NCBI GenBank assembly: GCA_965243695.1
Contig: CBDEWC010000026.1
Coordinates: 124,001 to 188,000, forward strand
Direction of reading: 5' to 3'
DNA from: JAKVCB01 sp965243695
Lineage (GTDB): Bacteria > Planctomycetota > Planctomycetia > Pirellulales > Lacipirellulaceae
Length of the DNA stretch: 64,000 bases
The position numbers and the translations under genes are program-made. The notes beneath the pieces are model-generated. The model saw nothing but the letters and a program-made list of their open reading frames with translations, was not told the origin of the DNA and ran no database searches. Shown here one piece after another: positions 1 through 8,014 of this stretch; the stretch's first letter is position 1, and the number at the start of each line of letters is the position of its first letter.

Positions 1-55
1 TCCTTTTTTACACCGGAGCGAGTATGCTCAGGGGGCGAATTTCCACGTTCTCCCT

Positions 56-547
56 GTGGCCAAGGAACTATTACCGTTGGGCAATTATCAGATTGCAAAA
101 GTCAAAATAGCCTATCTTGCCAGCTGGCTGTCGATCGCGGCGCTACCGCTGGTGTGCGGATGCGCCAACGACCAGCGACCGACCTACCGGGCCGGCGGCA
201 CGGTAACACAGGGCAACGGCAAGCCCTTGCCAGGTGGCTGGATTGAATTCCAATGGGATGGCAGTATTTCGGTCCCCACGGCCAGGGCGAAGATCCAACC
301 GGATGGCCACTTTGAGCTGGGCACCTATGGCACAACCGATGGGGCCTTCGAAGGCAACCACCAGGTCATGATCTTGCCACCCGTACCACCCTTCGTAAAG
401 CCAAAACGGGGACCACTACCAGGGGCGGACGACCCGCGTTATCCGCAGATCCATCCGCGTTATCGCAGGTTTGAGAGTTCCGGTTTGACCTTTACTGTAA
501 CGCCAGAGGTCTCCGCCAATCACTTTGAAATCCGGCTGGAGGATTAA
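56..547 (+). CDS. Small secreted lipoprotein with a transthyretin-like fold
   Basis: Unnamed planctomycete-style lipoprotein of about 163 residues. After a hydrophobic segment (roughly residues 18-34) comes a VCGC sequence at 33-36 that could act as a lipobox. It is followed by a GGTVTQGNGKPLPGG stretch typical of carboxypeptidase-regulatory or transthyretin-like beta-sandwich domains. No catalytic motif is visible, so a structural or surface role is inferred. The start used is a GTG at 56. The frame stays open to the left edge of the window, so the true start could lie outside it or further in. It precedes a DUF1559 gene, the same arrangement as at 35261-36858. Confidence 0.6.
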   Translation: MAKELLPLGNYQIAKVKIAYLASWLSIAALPLVCGCANDQRPTYRAGGTVTQGNGKPLPGGWIEFQWDGSISVPTARAKIQPDGHFELGTYGTTDGAFEGNHQVMILPPVPPFVKPKRGPLPGADDPRYPQIHPRYRRFESSGLTFTVTPEVSANHFEIRLED

Positions 548-658
548 ATCGGCGAGACGGCTGTGGCCACCAAAATCGTCTGTAGGTTGGGCGGTGGCGG
601 AGCTGACGCCGGCGTGTTGGTTCTAGTTGTTTCGGATGGGCCGTTATTGGTGGTGTTG

Positions 659-667
659 TGCTATAAT
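659..667 (+). promoter_or_regulatory. Putative extended -10 promoter element before the DUF1559 gene
   Basis: The sequence TGCTATAAT is a perfect extended -10 element (TGnTATAAT) lying 53 bases before the ATG at 721. No good -35 box is visible at the usual spacing, which is acceptable for an extended -10 promoter. This suggests the DUF1559 gene has its own promoter separate from the lipoprotein gene. Confidence 0.4.
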
Positions 668-720
668 TATCGATGGCAACGGCCATCACAGTTGGTAACC
701 GTTAACAAGAGTTCCTGGGC

Positions 721-1740
721 ATGCATATCTCCGGCCGCCGTGCGTTTACGCTGGTTGAACTTTTGGTCGTGATCGCGATCATCGGGATACTCATTGCGCT
801 ACTGTTGCCGGCTGTGCAGGCAGCCCGCGAGGCGGCGCGGCGGACTCAGTGCACAAATCACTTGAAACAGATTGGCCTGGCAATTCATGGCTTTCACGAC
901 GTTTATAATGCCATTCCCCCAAGTCGCATGCCGTGTGCTCATGGTTCGTGGTACGTTGCGATTTGGGATTTCCTGGAGGAAGGATTGGTTTCAGAACAAT
1001 GGGACCCAGAACGGCAGTACATGTTCCAGCCGTTAAGTTTGGTGCAGACTCAAGTGCCGGTTTTTTATTGCCCCAGCCGCCGGGGACCCATGTTGAGCAA
1101 ACAGGGCGACAGTATTCCGGGTCGGCCCAATATTCCTGGGGCGTTGGGCGATTACGCGGCGGTGATTGGCGACGGGCGGTGCACCAGTTTCTGCGTGACT
1201 CACAAGCTCCCTGCGCATTGGGACTATCCCGCCTCCGAAGTGACTGGCGCCTTTATGCATGCGCTAGTGTCGACCAAGGGGAATCGCGCTTGGCCGGACG
1301 ACGGGTGCCAGACCGGCAGTGGCGGCGCGTATGATTATATTCTCCCCGGAATGGATTTCGTCTTCTCCTTCAAAGATGTCACCGACGGGCTGTCGAAGAC
1401 GTTGTTTATCGGTGAAAAACATGTCCCTTCGATCGACTATGGTTTCGCGTTTTCCCCCAGGAATAATTTTCCGGTCAGTGATAATTCCATTTACCATACT
1501 GAAATGCTCCCGACCGTGGGGCGGCATGTTGGGCCCGGGTTTCCTTTGATTGATGACCCTGAGTGGGACGACTGGCCGATCAGCTTGAATATGTACTTTG
1601 GGAGTGCGCATCCGGGGACCTGCCAATTCCTGTTTGGGGACGGACACGCCAAGGCCCTTAGTACAAGTACCAGTACAACAGCCCTTGGATACCTGGCAAC
1701 CAGGGCGGAAGAGGAAGTAATTCCGAACGGCGCGTTTTGA
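721..1740 (+). CDS. DUF1559 pseudopilin-like protein
   Basis: Protein of 339 residues of the planctomycete-expanded DUF1559 family. It has a type IV prepilin-like N-terminus: a short basic leader, then FTLVELLVVIAIIGILIALL beginning at residue 9 with Glu at position +5. The residue before the cleavage site is Ala rather than the usual Gly. The helix runs into AAREAARRTQC, the family hallmark. Near the C-terminus the H-X9-DG motif is intact (His297, DG about 307-308). These proteins are thought to be membrane-anchored, pilin-processed surface proteins; the exact role is unknown. The ATG is 53 bases after an extended -10 element. Confidence 0.93.
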   Translation: MHISGRRAFTLVELLVVIAIIGILIALLLPAVQAAREAARRTQCTNHLKQIGLAIHGFHDVYNAIPPSRMPCAHGSWYVAIWDFLEEGLVSEQWDPERQYMFQPLSLVQTQVPVFYCPSRRGPMLSKQGDSIPGRPNIPGALGDYAAVIGDGRCTSFCVTHKLPAHWDYPASEVTGAFMHALVSTKGNRAWPDDGCQTGSGGAYDYILPGMDFVFSFKDVTDGLSKTLFIGEKHVPSIDYGFAFSPRNNFPVSDNSIYHTEMLPTVGRHVGPGFPLIDDPEWDDWPISLNMYFGSAHPGTCQFLFGDGHAKALSTSTSTTALGYLATRAEEEVIPNGAF

Positions 1741-1772
1741 GCTCCACCGTTAGCAAACGTCACTTTGCTGAG

Positions 1773-1829
1773 GGGTGAATTGTTGAGAGATGGGTGAATT
1801 GCTGAGAGATGGGTGAATTGCTGAGAGAT
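1773..1829. repeat. Three tandem 19-bp repeats
   Basis: Unit GGGTGAATTGCTGAGAGAT occurs three times head to tail (1773-1791, 1792-1810, 1811-1829). The first copy has one C-to-T change. The array sits in the 111-bp gap between the DUF1559 stop and the aminotransferase ATG, ending 22 bases before that ATG, so it overlaps the 5' untranslated region of the next gene. Confidence 0.9.
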
Positions 1830-1851
1830 GTAAGTACTTTGGAGATATTGT

Positions 1852-3264
1852 ATGTGCCCGCCCGCGCTTAGTCCGACCGATCCGGCCGCCGTGTTCAATC
1901 TCTCCGACTCCCCGCTTATCGAGCGTTACCGCGAAAAAACACCAACGTCCGATATGTTGGCCGCCCGGTCGCGTGGGGTCTTTCCGAGCGGAATTACCCA
2001 TGACGTCCGCTACACCGAGCCATACGGTATTTTTGTGACCAAGGCGCAAGGGTCCCACAAGTGGGATGTGGACGGGAACCAATACGTCGATTACCCCGGC
2101 GGTCATGGTGCCCTACTGTTGGGCCATGGCCATCCGGCAGTCCTCGAGGCGGTGGCGCGGCAGTTGCCGCTGGGTACCCATTATGGCGCTTGCCATGAAC
2201 TGGAGCTTCGCTGGGGTGAACTGATTCAGGAAATGGTTCCCTGTGCCGAACGCGTGCGGCTGACGAATTCCGGTACCGAGACAACGCTGATGGCGCTGCG
2301 GTTGGCCCGCGCGTTCACGGGGCGAAAAAAAGTCTTGCGCTTTACCGGCCATTTTCACGGCTGGCACGATCATGCCAGTTTTGGTGTGTTCTCGCACTTC
2401 GATGGTACGGCCACCGCCGGTGTGCTGCCGGAAGTCGCCGAAAACATCCTGCTGGTTCCTCCGGGGAACCTTGAAGCGACCCGCCACATGTTCGAAATGA
2501 GCGACGACATCGCCGCCATCGTGATTGAGCCAACCGGATCGACCTGGGGTCAGGTGCCGGTCACCACAGAATTTCTCACCGGGCTACGCGAGATTGCCAC
2601 CGAGCGGGGAGCGGTCTTGATTTTCGATGAGGTCATCAGCGGGTTTCGCTGTGCACCGGGCGGAGCGCAGGAGGTGACCGGGATTACCCCCGACCTGGCA
2701 TGCCTGGGAAAAATTGTCGCCGGCGGAATGCATGGCGCTGCGCTGGTGGGACGTAAGGACATTCTAGACCTGCTGGATTTCCGCCACGCACGGACTGCAG
2801 AAATTGAAAAGGTGGGCCACCAGGGCACATTCAATGCAATGCCCACCAGTTGTGCCGCGGGGATTGCCGCGCTGGAGATTGTCAAGACGACCGACGTTTG
2901 CCAGCGGGCGATTGATTATGGCCGGGGGCTGCAGGATGGGTTGAATGGCATGTTTTCCGAGGAATCGGTTCCTTGGATTTCTTATGGCACCTATGGTGGA
3001 TTTCATGTCTTTTTGAATCCGAACAACATTAGCACCTCGCCTAAAGAAATTGAATCGGGAAAGTTTGATCACGAAACCTTGAAGGCGGCGGTCAAGCCAT
3101 CCTTAGCGATGAAGTTGCGTGTCGGGCTGTTGTTGCATGGCGTTGATATCCAGCCTTGGCCAGGTGCGCCGGTGTCTGCAGTTCATACTGCTGACGACAT
3201 GCAGCGAACGGTCGATGCGTTTCGGCAAACGATCCGGATGCTCCAGAGTGAGCATGAAATTTAA
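1852..3264 (+). CDS. Class III aminotransferase, glutamate-1-semialdehyde 2,1-aminomutase-like
   Basis: PLP-dependent enzyme of 470 residues. It shows the features of the GSA-aminomutase branch of class III aminotransferases: GGHGALLLGHGHP, the NSGTETTLMALRLAR phosphate-binding region, FHGWHDHA, IFDEVISGFR with the PLP-pyridine Asp, and the Schiff-base lysine in CLGKIVAGG (Lys287). The enzyme is somewhat longer than a typical HemL and lies among secreted glycan-active proteins rather than haem genes. I therefore infer an amino-sugar or amino-acid transaminase or mutase role, not tetrapyrrole synthesis. The ATG overlaps no upstream gene. The stop overlaps the next gene's start by 11 bases, suggesting translational coupling. 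Confidence 0.88.
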   Translation: MCPPALSPTDPAAVFNLSDSPLIERYREKTPTSDMLAARSRGVFPSGITHDVRYTEPYGIFVTKAQGSHKWDVDGNQYVDYPGGHGALLLGHGHPAVLEAVARQLPLGTHYGACHELELRWGELIQEMVPCAERVRLTNSGTETTLMALRLARAFTGRKKVLRFTGHFHGWHDHASFGVFSHFDGTATAGVLPEVAENILLVPPGNLEATRHMFEMSDDIAAIVIEPTGSTWGQVPVTTEFLTGLREIATERGAVLIFDEVISGFRCAPGGAQEVTGITPDLACLGKIVAGGMHGAALVGRKDILDLLDFRHARTAEIEKVGHQGTFNAMPTSCAAGIAALEIVKTTDVCQRAIDYGRGLQDGLNGMFSEESVPWISYGTYGGFHVFLNPNNISTSPKEIESGKFDHETLKAAVKPSLAMKLRVGLLLHGVDIQPWPGAPVSAVHTADDMQRTVDAFRQTIRMLQSEHEI

Positions 3265-4660
3265 CATCGGTAATGAAGTGACTGGAAATAAAGACTTTTT
3301 GATTTGCAATTCTCTCGGAGGCGGCCGAGGCCGATTTGTCCACATCGGCGTGGTCCTTGCATGGGTGCAGCTCTCAATGATGCTGGCAAGCGGACTGTTT
3401 GCCGAGTCTCCCGGCCCGCCGCACCGACTCGGAGACCGGCTGTGGCTGTGGACGCATCCTGCCGGTTGCTACAACAACGACTTCATTGAGAATCGGTCGC
3501 AAAAATCAAGCATTGAACCGGTAGACGCTGTGCAAAGCATGGGACTGAAGAATGCGTATTTCATCCGCTACAAGGACGTGCCGGCGCTACCCTTCGATAC
3601 GTACTATGTCCCGTTCAAACAACTCAACCAGGTGACCTGGTCACTCACCGGTGCCAGTGGGGTGACATCTGCCGAGGAACGAAACCATGTGTTGGAACTG
3701 GCCGAAAAGAACCAGAATATCACCAACTTCATCATGGACGACTTTTTTCACCACACGTGCCACCTGCCGCTGCATTGGCTGGCGGAAAAGAACGTCACGT
3801 TTCCCGTCACGCTGACCCTACATGCGGAGCGGGCCACGGTCGCCGATCATCTCCGGTTGGTGCAGTCGGACTGGCACAGCAAAGATTACCGCTCGAAGAA
3901 ATTTGTGGTGGAAACCTCGCCCGACGGGCACACGTTTGACCAGGTCGGCTCGGGAGAACTCCCCGATGAAGCCGCCGCTTTCCGGGACGTGGCCCTGCCG
4001 GAGGATCCATTCGTGGCGATCCGGGTTCGCATTCTTAATACGCATGATGCTGAAGGTTCGGCCCAGAGTTGTGGCCTCAGGCGTGTCGAATTGCGTCACG
4101 GCAGTCGGCTTATTGCCACCCACCACTGGCGGGGCGAGGCCTCGTCCCAGTACATCCACCACATCCCGTGGAACGTCGTAGCCGACGAAGCCACGGTCCC
4201 AATGCCCGCCTCGCTTACGCCAGAGGAGCTGGCAGAACTGCGGGGCCAACTTGTTTTGGGAGGGCGAAGGATTCCGTTGCATGCGGTGGTCTACACCCAT
4301 CAGCTGATACCCAGGGCAGCCCATCACCTGCGCCATGTCGATGCCATCACCATGTGGACCTGGGCCCCGATCAAGTTAAAAGATCTTGAAGAAAATTTAA
4401 GCCGCCTTGAGCAACTGGCCCCCGGAAAAGAAATCATTTTGGGGTGCTACATGTACGATTTTTATGACAAAAAGGCGCTGCCGGTAGAATTCATGAAGCA
4501 GCAGACCGAATCAGGTTACCAGTGGCTCCGCGAGGGACGGATCGAGGGAATGATTTTTTTGGCTTCGCCGATTTGTGACCTGGATCTAGAATCGGTGGAG
4601 TGGACCCGTGGGTGGATTCGCGATCATGCAGACGAGCTTTTGCCAGACGACGCACCTTGA
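3254..4660 (+). CDS. Secreted protein of unknown function with a galactose-binding-like segment
   Basis: I chose the ATG at 3254 because it yields a signal peptide: residues MKFNIG onward, then a hydrophobic stretch ending SGLFA. An upstream ATG in the same frame would sit inside the aminotransferase gene. The mature protein is about 440 residues. A central segment (around VADHLRLVQSDWHSKDY through VRILNTHD) resembles an F5/8-type-C (discoidin) beta-sandwich. The flanking parts, with MDDFFHH and ILGCYMYDFYDK, look like strands of a TIM-barrel hydrolase. I do not recognise a named family. It overlaps the preceding aminotransferase by 11 bases and precedes the DUF4091 gene by 43 bases, so it is probably in the same operon. 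Confidence 0.7.
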   Translation: MKFNIGNEVTGNKDFLICNSLGGGRGRFVHIGVVLAWVQLSMMLASGLFAESPGPPHRLGDRLWLWTHPAGCYNNDFIENRSQKSSIEPVDAVQSMGLKNAYFIRYKDVPALPFDTYYVPFKQLNQVTWSLTGASGVTSAEERNHVLELAEKNQNITNFIMDDFFHHTCHLPLHWLAEKNVTFPVTLTLHAERATVADHLRLVQSDWHSKDYRSKKFVVETSPDGHTFDQVGSGELPDEAAAFRDVALPEDPFVAIRVRILNTHDAEGSAQSCGLRRVELRHGSRLIATHHWRGEASSQYIHHIPWNVVADEATVPMPASLTPEELAELRGQLVLGGRRIPLHAVVYTHQLIPRAAHHLRHVDAITMWTWAPIKLKDLEENLSRLEQLAPGKEIILGCYMYDFYDKKALPVEFMKQQTESGYQWLREGRIEGMIFLASPICDLDLESVEWTRGWIRDHADELLPDDAP

Positions 4661-4703
4661 AATCCCCAGGAGAAACTGGCCGCGAAGGTCAGGAGAAAAC
4701 CGC

Positions 4704-6491
4704 ATGACTCGAATTGTTCTATGTGTTTGTTGTGTGATTGGTTGTGTGGCATCCGTGTGCCAGGCAGCGGCGGCCACCGATTACGAGATCTATGTGGTCG
4801 ACCCGCCAATCAATAATCAGGCGATTCAGGAGCACCGCCCGCTTCCGGAAGTGTGCCACATCAGACAGTCCATTTCGATGATGGCCTGTAGGGGGGAGTA
4901 TGAATCGGCATCGTTTGTGATTGAAACCCCCAGCCGGCTGGAAAATGTGCTTGTCACCGCTAGCAAGTTGGTGAGTGATCACGGCACCATTCCGCCCGGC
5001 GCAATTGATCTGCGGGTCGTACAGCCCTGCTGGCTGCGGGTGAGTGACGATCCTGGGCGCATGAACTCGGTATTACTGCATGACCCGAGTTTGCTTGAGA
5101 TTGTTTACGAAGCAGACGAGGTTCCTTTCTCGGCAGGTATGTCCTTCACACGAAAACCAGTCGACACCCCAAAGCTGCAGCCAGCAGATGTCGACGCGCG
5201 TCAGCAGTTCTGGCTGACAGTTCACGTTCCAGCCCATGCCAGTTCAGGAAACTACACTGGAACGATTTCCGTCACCGCCACAAACGGGGAAACTCGAACG
5301 CTACGCTTGCAGCTGAGGGTTCCCGACTTCGATTTGCGCAAGCCGAATTTCGAATACAGCATTTTTTATGCGTCCGGGTACCACAACGACGTGATGCGAA
5401 CCAACGAATATGAAAACATGTTTTCTCACGGCTGTACCAACCCCACGTTTTACCGCAGCGTGATGCTTGGGCCCGACGGGAAGACGCTTGACTTTGCTGT
5501 GTTTTCCAAAGAACTCGATCTGCGGGAAAAAGTGGGCATGGCGGCCAGTGGCCCCCTGTACCTTGTCAGCAGCGGCCCGATCAACGCCGGCACGATCGGA
5601 CTGAGTGCCCAAGAGTTAGCTCAACTCACCACCTGGGTCAAGCAAACGGTTGCTTGGATCCGGAAGCGGGGCTATTCGGATGTGTATTTTACGGCCGCCG
5701 ACGAAGCGACCGGCGAGAACCTTGTCAAGCAACGTCCTACGTGGGAAGCCATTCACAAGGGGGGAGGCAAGGTTTTAATTACCAACTACGGCGGATTCTT
5801 TCCGTATGTGGGCGACGTTGTCGACCTGGCGGTGATTACGCACCCCTCAGGCAATCCCATTGATACGGCAAACACCAAGTCCTCGTCTCCCGACGAGTTT
5901 CTGGCAGCCGTGCCGACCTTGCCAGGGGTGACCGACTGTGTTGACTGGATCCTTGACCCGGCTAAGCGCACCCACTTTAACACTCCTGACTATCCGGTTT
6001 TGATTGACGCCGTCCACAAGAATGGATTCAAGGTTTTCACCTACATGGATTCGCTGGCTGGCGGATACGGTATCCCCGAGGTACAGCGTCGCCTGCGTGG
6101 CTTTGGGCTCTGGAAGGCAAAGCTCAATGGAACGATGCCCTGGTCGTATCACCATTTCAGGGTCCCGCCGCATTTCCAGGCCGGTCCACTCCATTGGTCG
6201 AACTTTCACAGCTTTGTGCTTCGAGGAGCAGAAGCGCCCTTTGATACGCTTTCCTGGGAGGGGTATCGTGAAGGCTATGACGATGCCAGGTACCTTTCCA
6301 CATTACAACAGGCACTTGAGAAAGCCAGCGCAAGTGGCAAACACCGGGAGCTGGTGGGCGAAACGGAGTCGTGGCTGGCAAATGTGCCTACCGATATTGA
6401 CCTGAACCACTGGCGGCGAGAAATGGCAACTCGCACTGAAAAACTCCTTGGCATGAAGGCCACAGCTGCCTCCCCAAAAACCCCACAGTAG
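4704..6491 (+). CDS. DUF4091 / glycoside hydrolase 123-like secreted protein
   Basis: About 595 residues from the ATG at 4704, which has an AGGAG ribosome site 10 bases upstream and begins a clean signal peptide ending CQAAAA. The frame is open further upstream, but that part overlaps the preceding gene. An N-terminal beta-sandwich region (GEYESASFVIETP, FWLTVHVPAHASSGNYTG) precedes a TIM-barrel with FTAADEATG. Its Asp333-Glu334 pair matches the catalytic Asp-Glu of GH123 N-acetyl-galactosaminidases. The C-terminal LSWEGYREGYDDARYL region is the DUF4091 signature. I infer an exported glycosidase; the exact substrate is unknown. A second, larger DUF4091 protein is at 48943-52098. Confidence 0.85.
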   Translation: MTRIVLCVCCVIGCVASVCQAAAATDYEIYVVDPPINNQAIQEHRPLPEVCHIRQSISMMACRGEYESASFVIETPSRLENVLVTASKLVSDHGTIPPGAIDLRVVQPCWLRVSDDPGRMNSVLLHDPSLLEIVYEADEVPFSAGMSFTRKPVDTPKLQPADVDARQQFWLTVHVPAHASSGNYTGTISVTATNGETRTLRLQLRVPDFDLRKPNFEYSIFYASGYHNDVMRTNEYENMFSHGCTNPTFYRSVMLGPDGKTLDFAVFSKELDLREKVGMAASGPLYLVSSGPINAGTIGLSAQELAQLTTWVKQTVAWIRKRGYSDVYFTAADEATGENLVKQRPTWEAIHKGGGKVLITNYGGFFPYVGDVVDLAVITHPSGNPIDTANTKSSSPDEFLAAVPTLPGVTDCVDWILDPAKRTHFNTPDYPVLIDAVHKNGFKVFTYMDSLAGGYGIPEVQRRLRGFGLWKAKLNGTMPWSYHHFRVPPHFQAGPLHWSNFHSFVLRGAEAPFDTLSWEGYREGYDDARYLSTLQQALEKASASGKHRELVGETESWLANVPTDIDLNHWRREMATRTEKLLGMKATAASPKTPQ

Positions 6492-6568
6492 ATTTCCTTG
6501 ACCTCCTCAGGGCGTTCTTGCCAAAGGTGCGTTGCAAGAGCCTGCCCGGAAATTATGCGGAGTCCCAC

Positions 6569-7885
6569 ATGCGACCCTTTACCAGACGCGAAATCTTAAA
6601 AGCATCGGCCGCCGGCTCATTGGCACTCGGTGCGTCCCAGGTCCCTGAGGCGTCATCGAGTCCTGCCCAAGAAAAGGAAGCCGCGGCGGCTGGTTTCCAG
6701 GAGACGCCACCCCCTTTTGCATGGGAGCATGATGCCCATCACCACTACACGGCTGGTCTGACCGGATACACCGGACTCGATTATCATAGCGTAGCGCAGC
6801 TCAGCCTCAGGCCTGCCTGGCGGGCGGAGGTAGGTCAGCGCGGCTTCTATAAAGCAGGCATGTGTCTTTTGCCCGATGGCAGCTTGTTGGCCTCGCCCGT
6901 TGATGTGCTGGCGCCAATGGCCGAGTCGCCCTTTCCAACCCACGAGAAAGAATTATGTTCACCGGTGAAACTCCACAAGTCGACCGATGCCGGTAAAAGT
7001 TGGCACCCGGTGCAGCACACTCCGCTGTTCGGCAAGGAAGGCTCGCTGACATGCCTCGAGAACGGTCGTTTGTTGTTTACTTCTGAATCGCTCGACGGTG
7101 TATGCGTTTCCGACGACTTTGGCGCAACGTGGCGGGCGGTTGGCTTTCACACCGAAAAAGAGGATCCGCGGCAGCGGATCAACGCGGTGCGGGCACCGAT
7201 CGTTCATCCCGATGGTACGATTTCGTTTATGCGGTCGGTTGGCACGCAGGAGTCGGCGCAAAAAAAAGAGCCAAGTGGGTACGCGTGGCCAAAATCTCGC
7301 GCGTGGTTGGTGCATTCCGGCGATGGTGGAAGCACGTGGAACGAGCGGACCGAAATTCAAACGTGGGACGATCCCTTTCCGATGTTTGTGGAGGCGGATT
7401 TCCAACGGCTGCCCGATGGCACGATTTTGGCAGCCACTCGTTTTGAATGGCTGCACCCATTGAAGGGAAAGGCGCCACCCTATCCTCCTGGCACGATGCC
7501 CAACGACCATTCGGCCGGGCACATGCTTCTTACGGAAAGCACCGATGAGGGTAGAACCTGGTCGGAGCCGCGCGAGTTTCTCCAGTACAGCGAAGTTCAC
7601 GGGCAACTTACCTTGCTCGCCGACGGGCGTCTTCTTTGTACCTACACCCATTACCATCTGCCTTTTGGAGTTGCTGGGGTGGTGAGTGACGACTACGGCA
7701 AGACGTGGGATTTTCAGCACCCGGTGCAATTGGCCGTTTCTCCTCCCCTGGGGAGTGCCTGGCCGACCACCAGGCAACTGAAAGATGGGACCTTGGTGAC
7801 GATTTATGCGGTTTTCCCGTATCAAAATGAGCCGGCCGAGAAAGGGAGAACCGTCTGTCAAACGGTTCGCTGGGAACTCGCCTGA
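6569..7885 (+). CDS. Tat-exported sialidase-family (BNR repeat) protein
   Basis: About 438 residues from the ATG at 6569. The N-terminus reads TRREILKASAAGSLALGA, a twin-arginine export signal, so the protein is expected to fold before export. Five Asp-box motifs of the sialidase six-bladed propeller are visible: STDAGKSW, SDDFGATW, SGDGGSTW, STDEGRTW and SDDYGKTW. The classical FRIP motif is not obvious, so glycosidase activity is inferred from the fold only. It lies 77 bases after the DUF4091 gene and probably ends the operon that begins at 1852. Confidence 0.85.
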   Translation: MRPFTRREILKASAAGSLALGASQVPEASSSPAQEKEAAAAGFQETPPPFAWEHDAHHHYTAGLTGYTGLDYHSVAQLSLRPAWRAEVGQRGFYKAGMCLLPDGSLLASPVDVLAPMAESPFPTHEKELCSPVKLHKSTDAGKSWHPVQHTPLFGKEGSLTCLENGRLLFTSESLDGVCVSDDFGATWRAVGFHTEKEDPRQRINAVRAPIVHPDGTISFMRSVGTQESAQKKEPSGYAWPKSRAWLVHSGDGGSTWNERTEIQTWDDPFPMFVEADFQRLPDGTILAATRFEWLHPLKGKAPPYPPGTMPNDHSAGHMLLTESTDEGRTWSEPREFLQYSEVHGQLTLLADGRLLCTYTHYHLPFGVAGVVSDDYGKTWDFQHPVQLAVSPPLGSAWPTTRQLKDGTLVTIYAVFPYQNEPAEKGRTVCQTVRWELA

Positions 7886-7910
7886 CCAGCGGACAAATTT
7901 CCCTAAAAAC

Positions 7911-7940
7911 TTAGCGATCGACGTCAAATGTATCTATAAT
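7911..7940 (+). promoter_or_regulatory. Putative promoter before the FG-GAP surface protein
   Basis: A perfect TATAAT -10 box at 7935-7940 has a weak -35-like TTAGCG at 7911-7916 (18-bp spacing). It lies 74 bases before the ATG at 8015. Two 11-bp near-identical direct repeats (7953-7963 and 7971-7981) sit between the -10 box and the gene, in the expected leader RNA. Confidence 0.35.
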
Positions 7941-8014
7941 AGGCGCAAGCATGTTGCGAGCTTCGCTTTTGTTGCAAGCTTAGTTGTTAAGACGTCAGGG
8001 TAGAGCGTAAGCCA

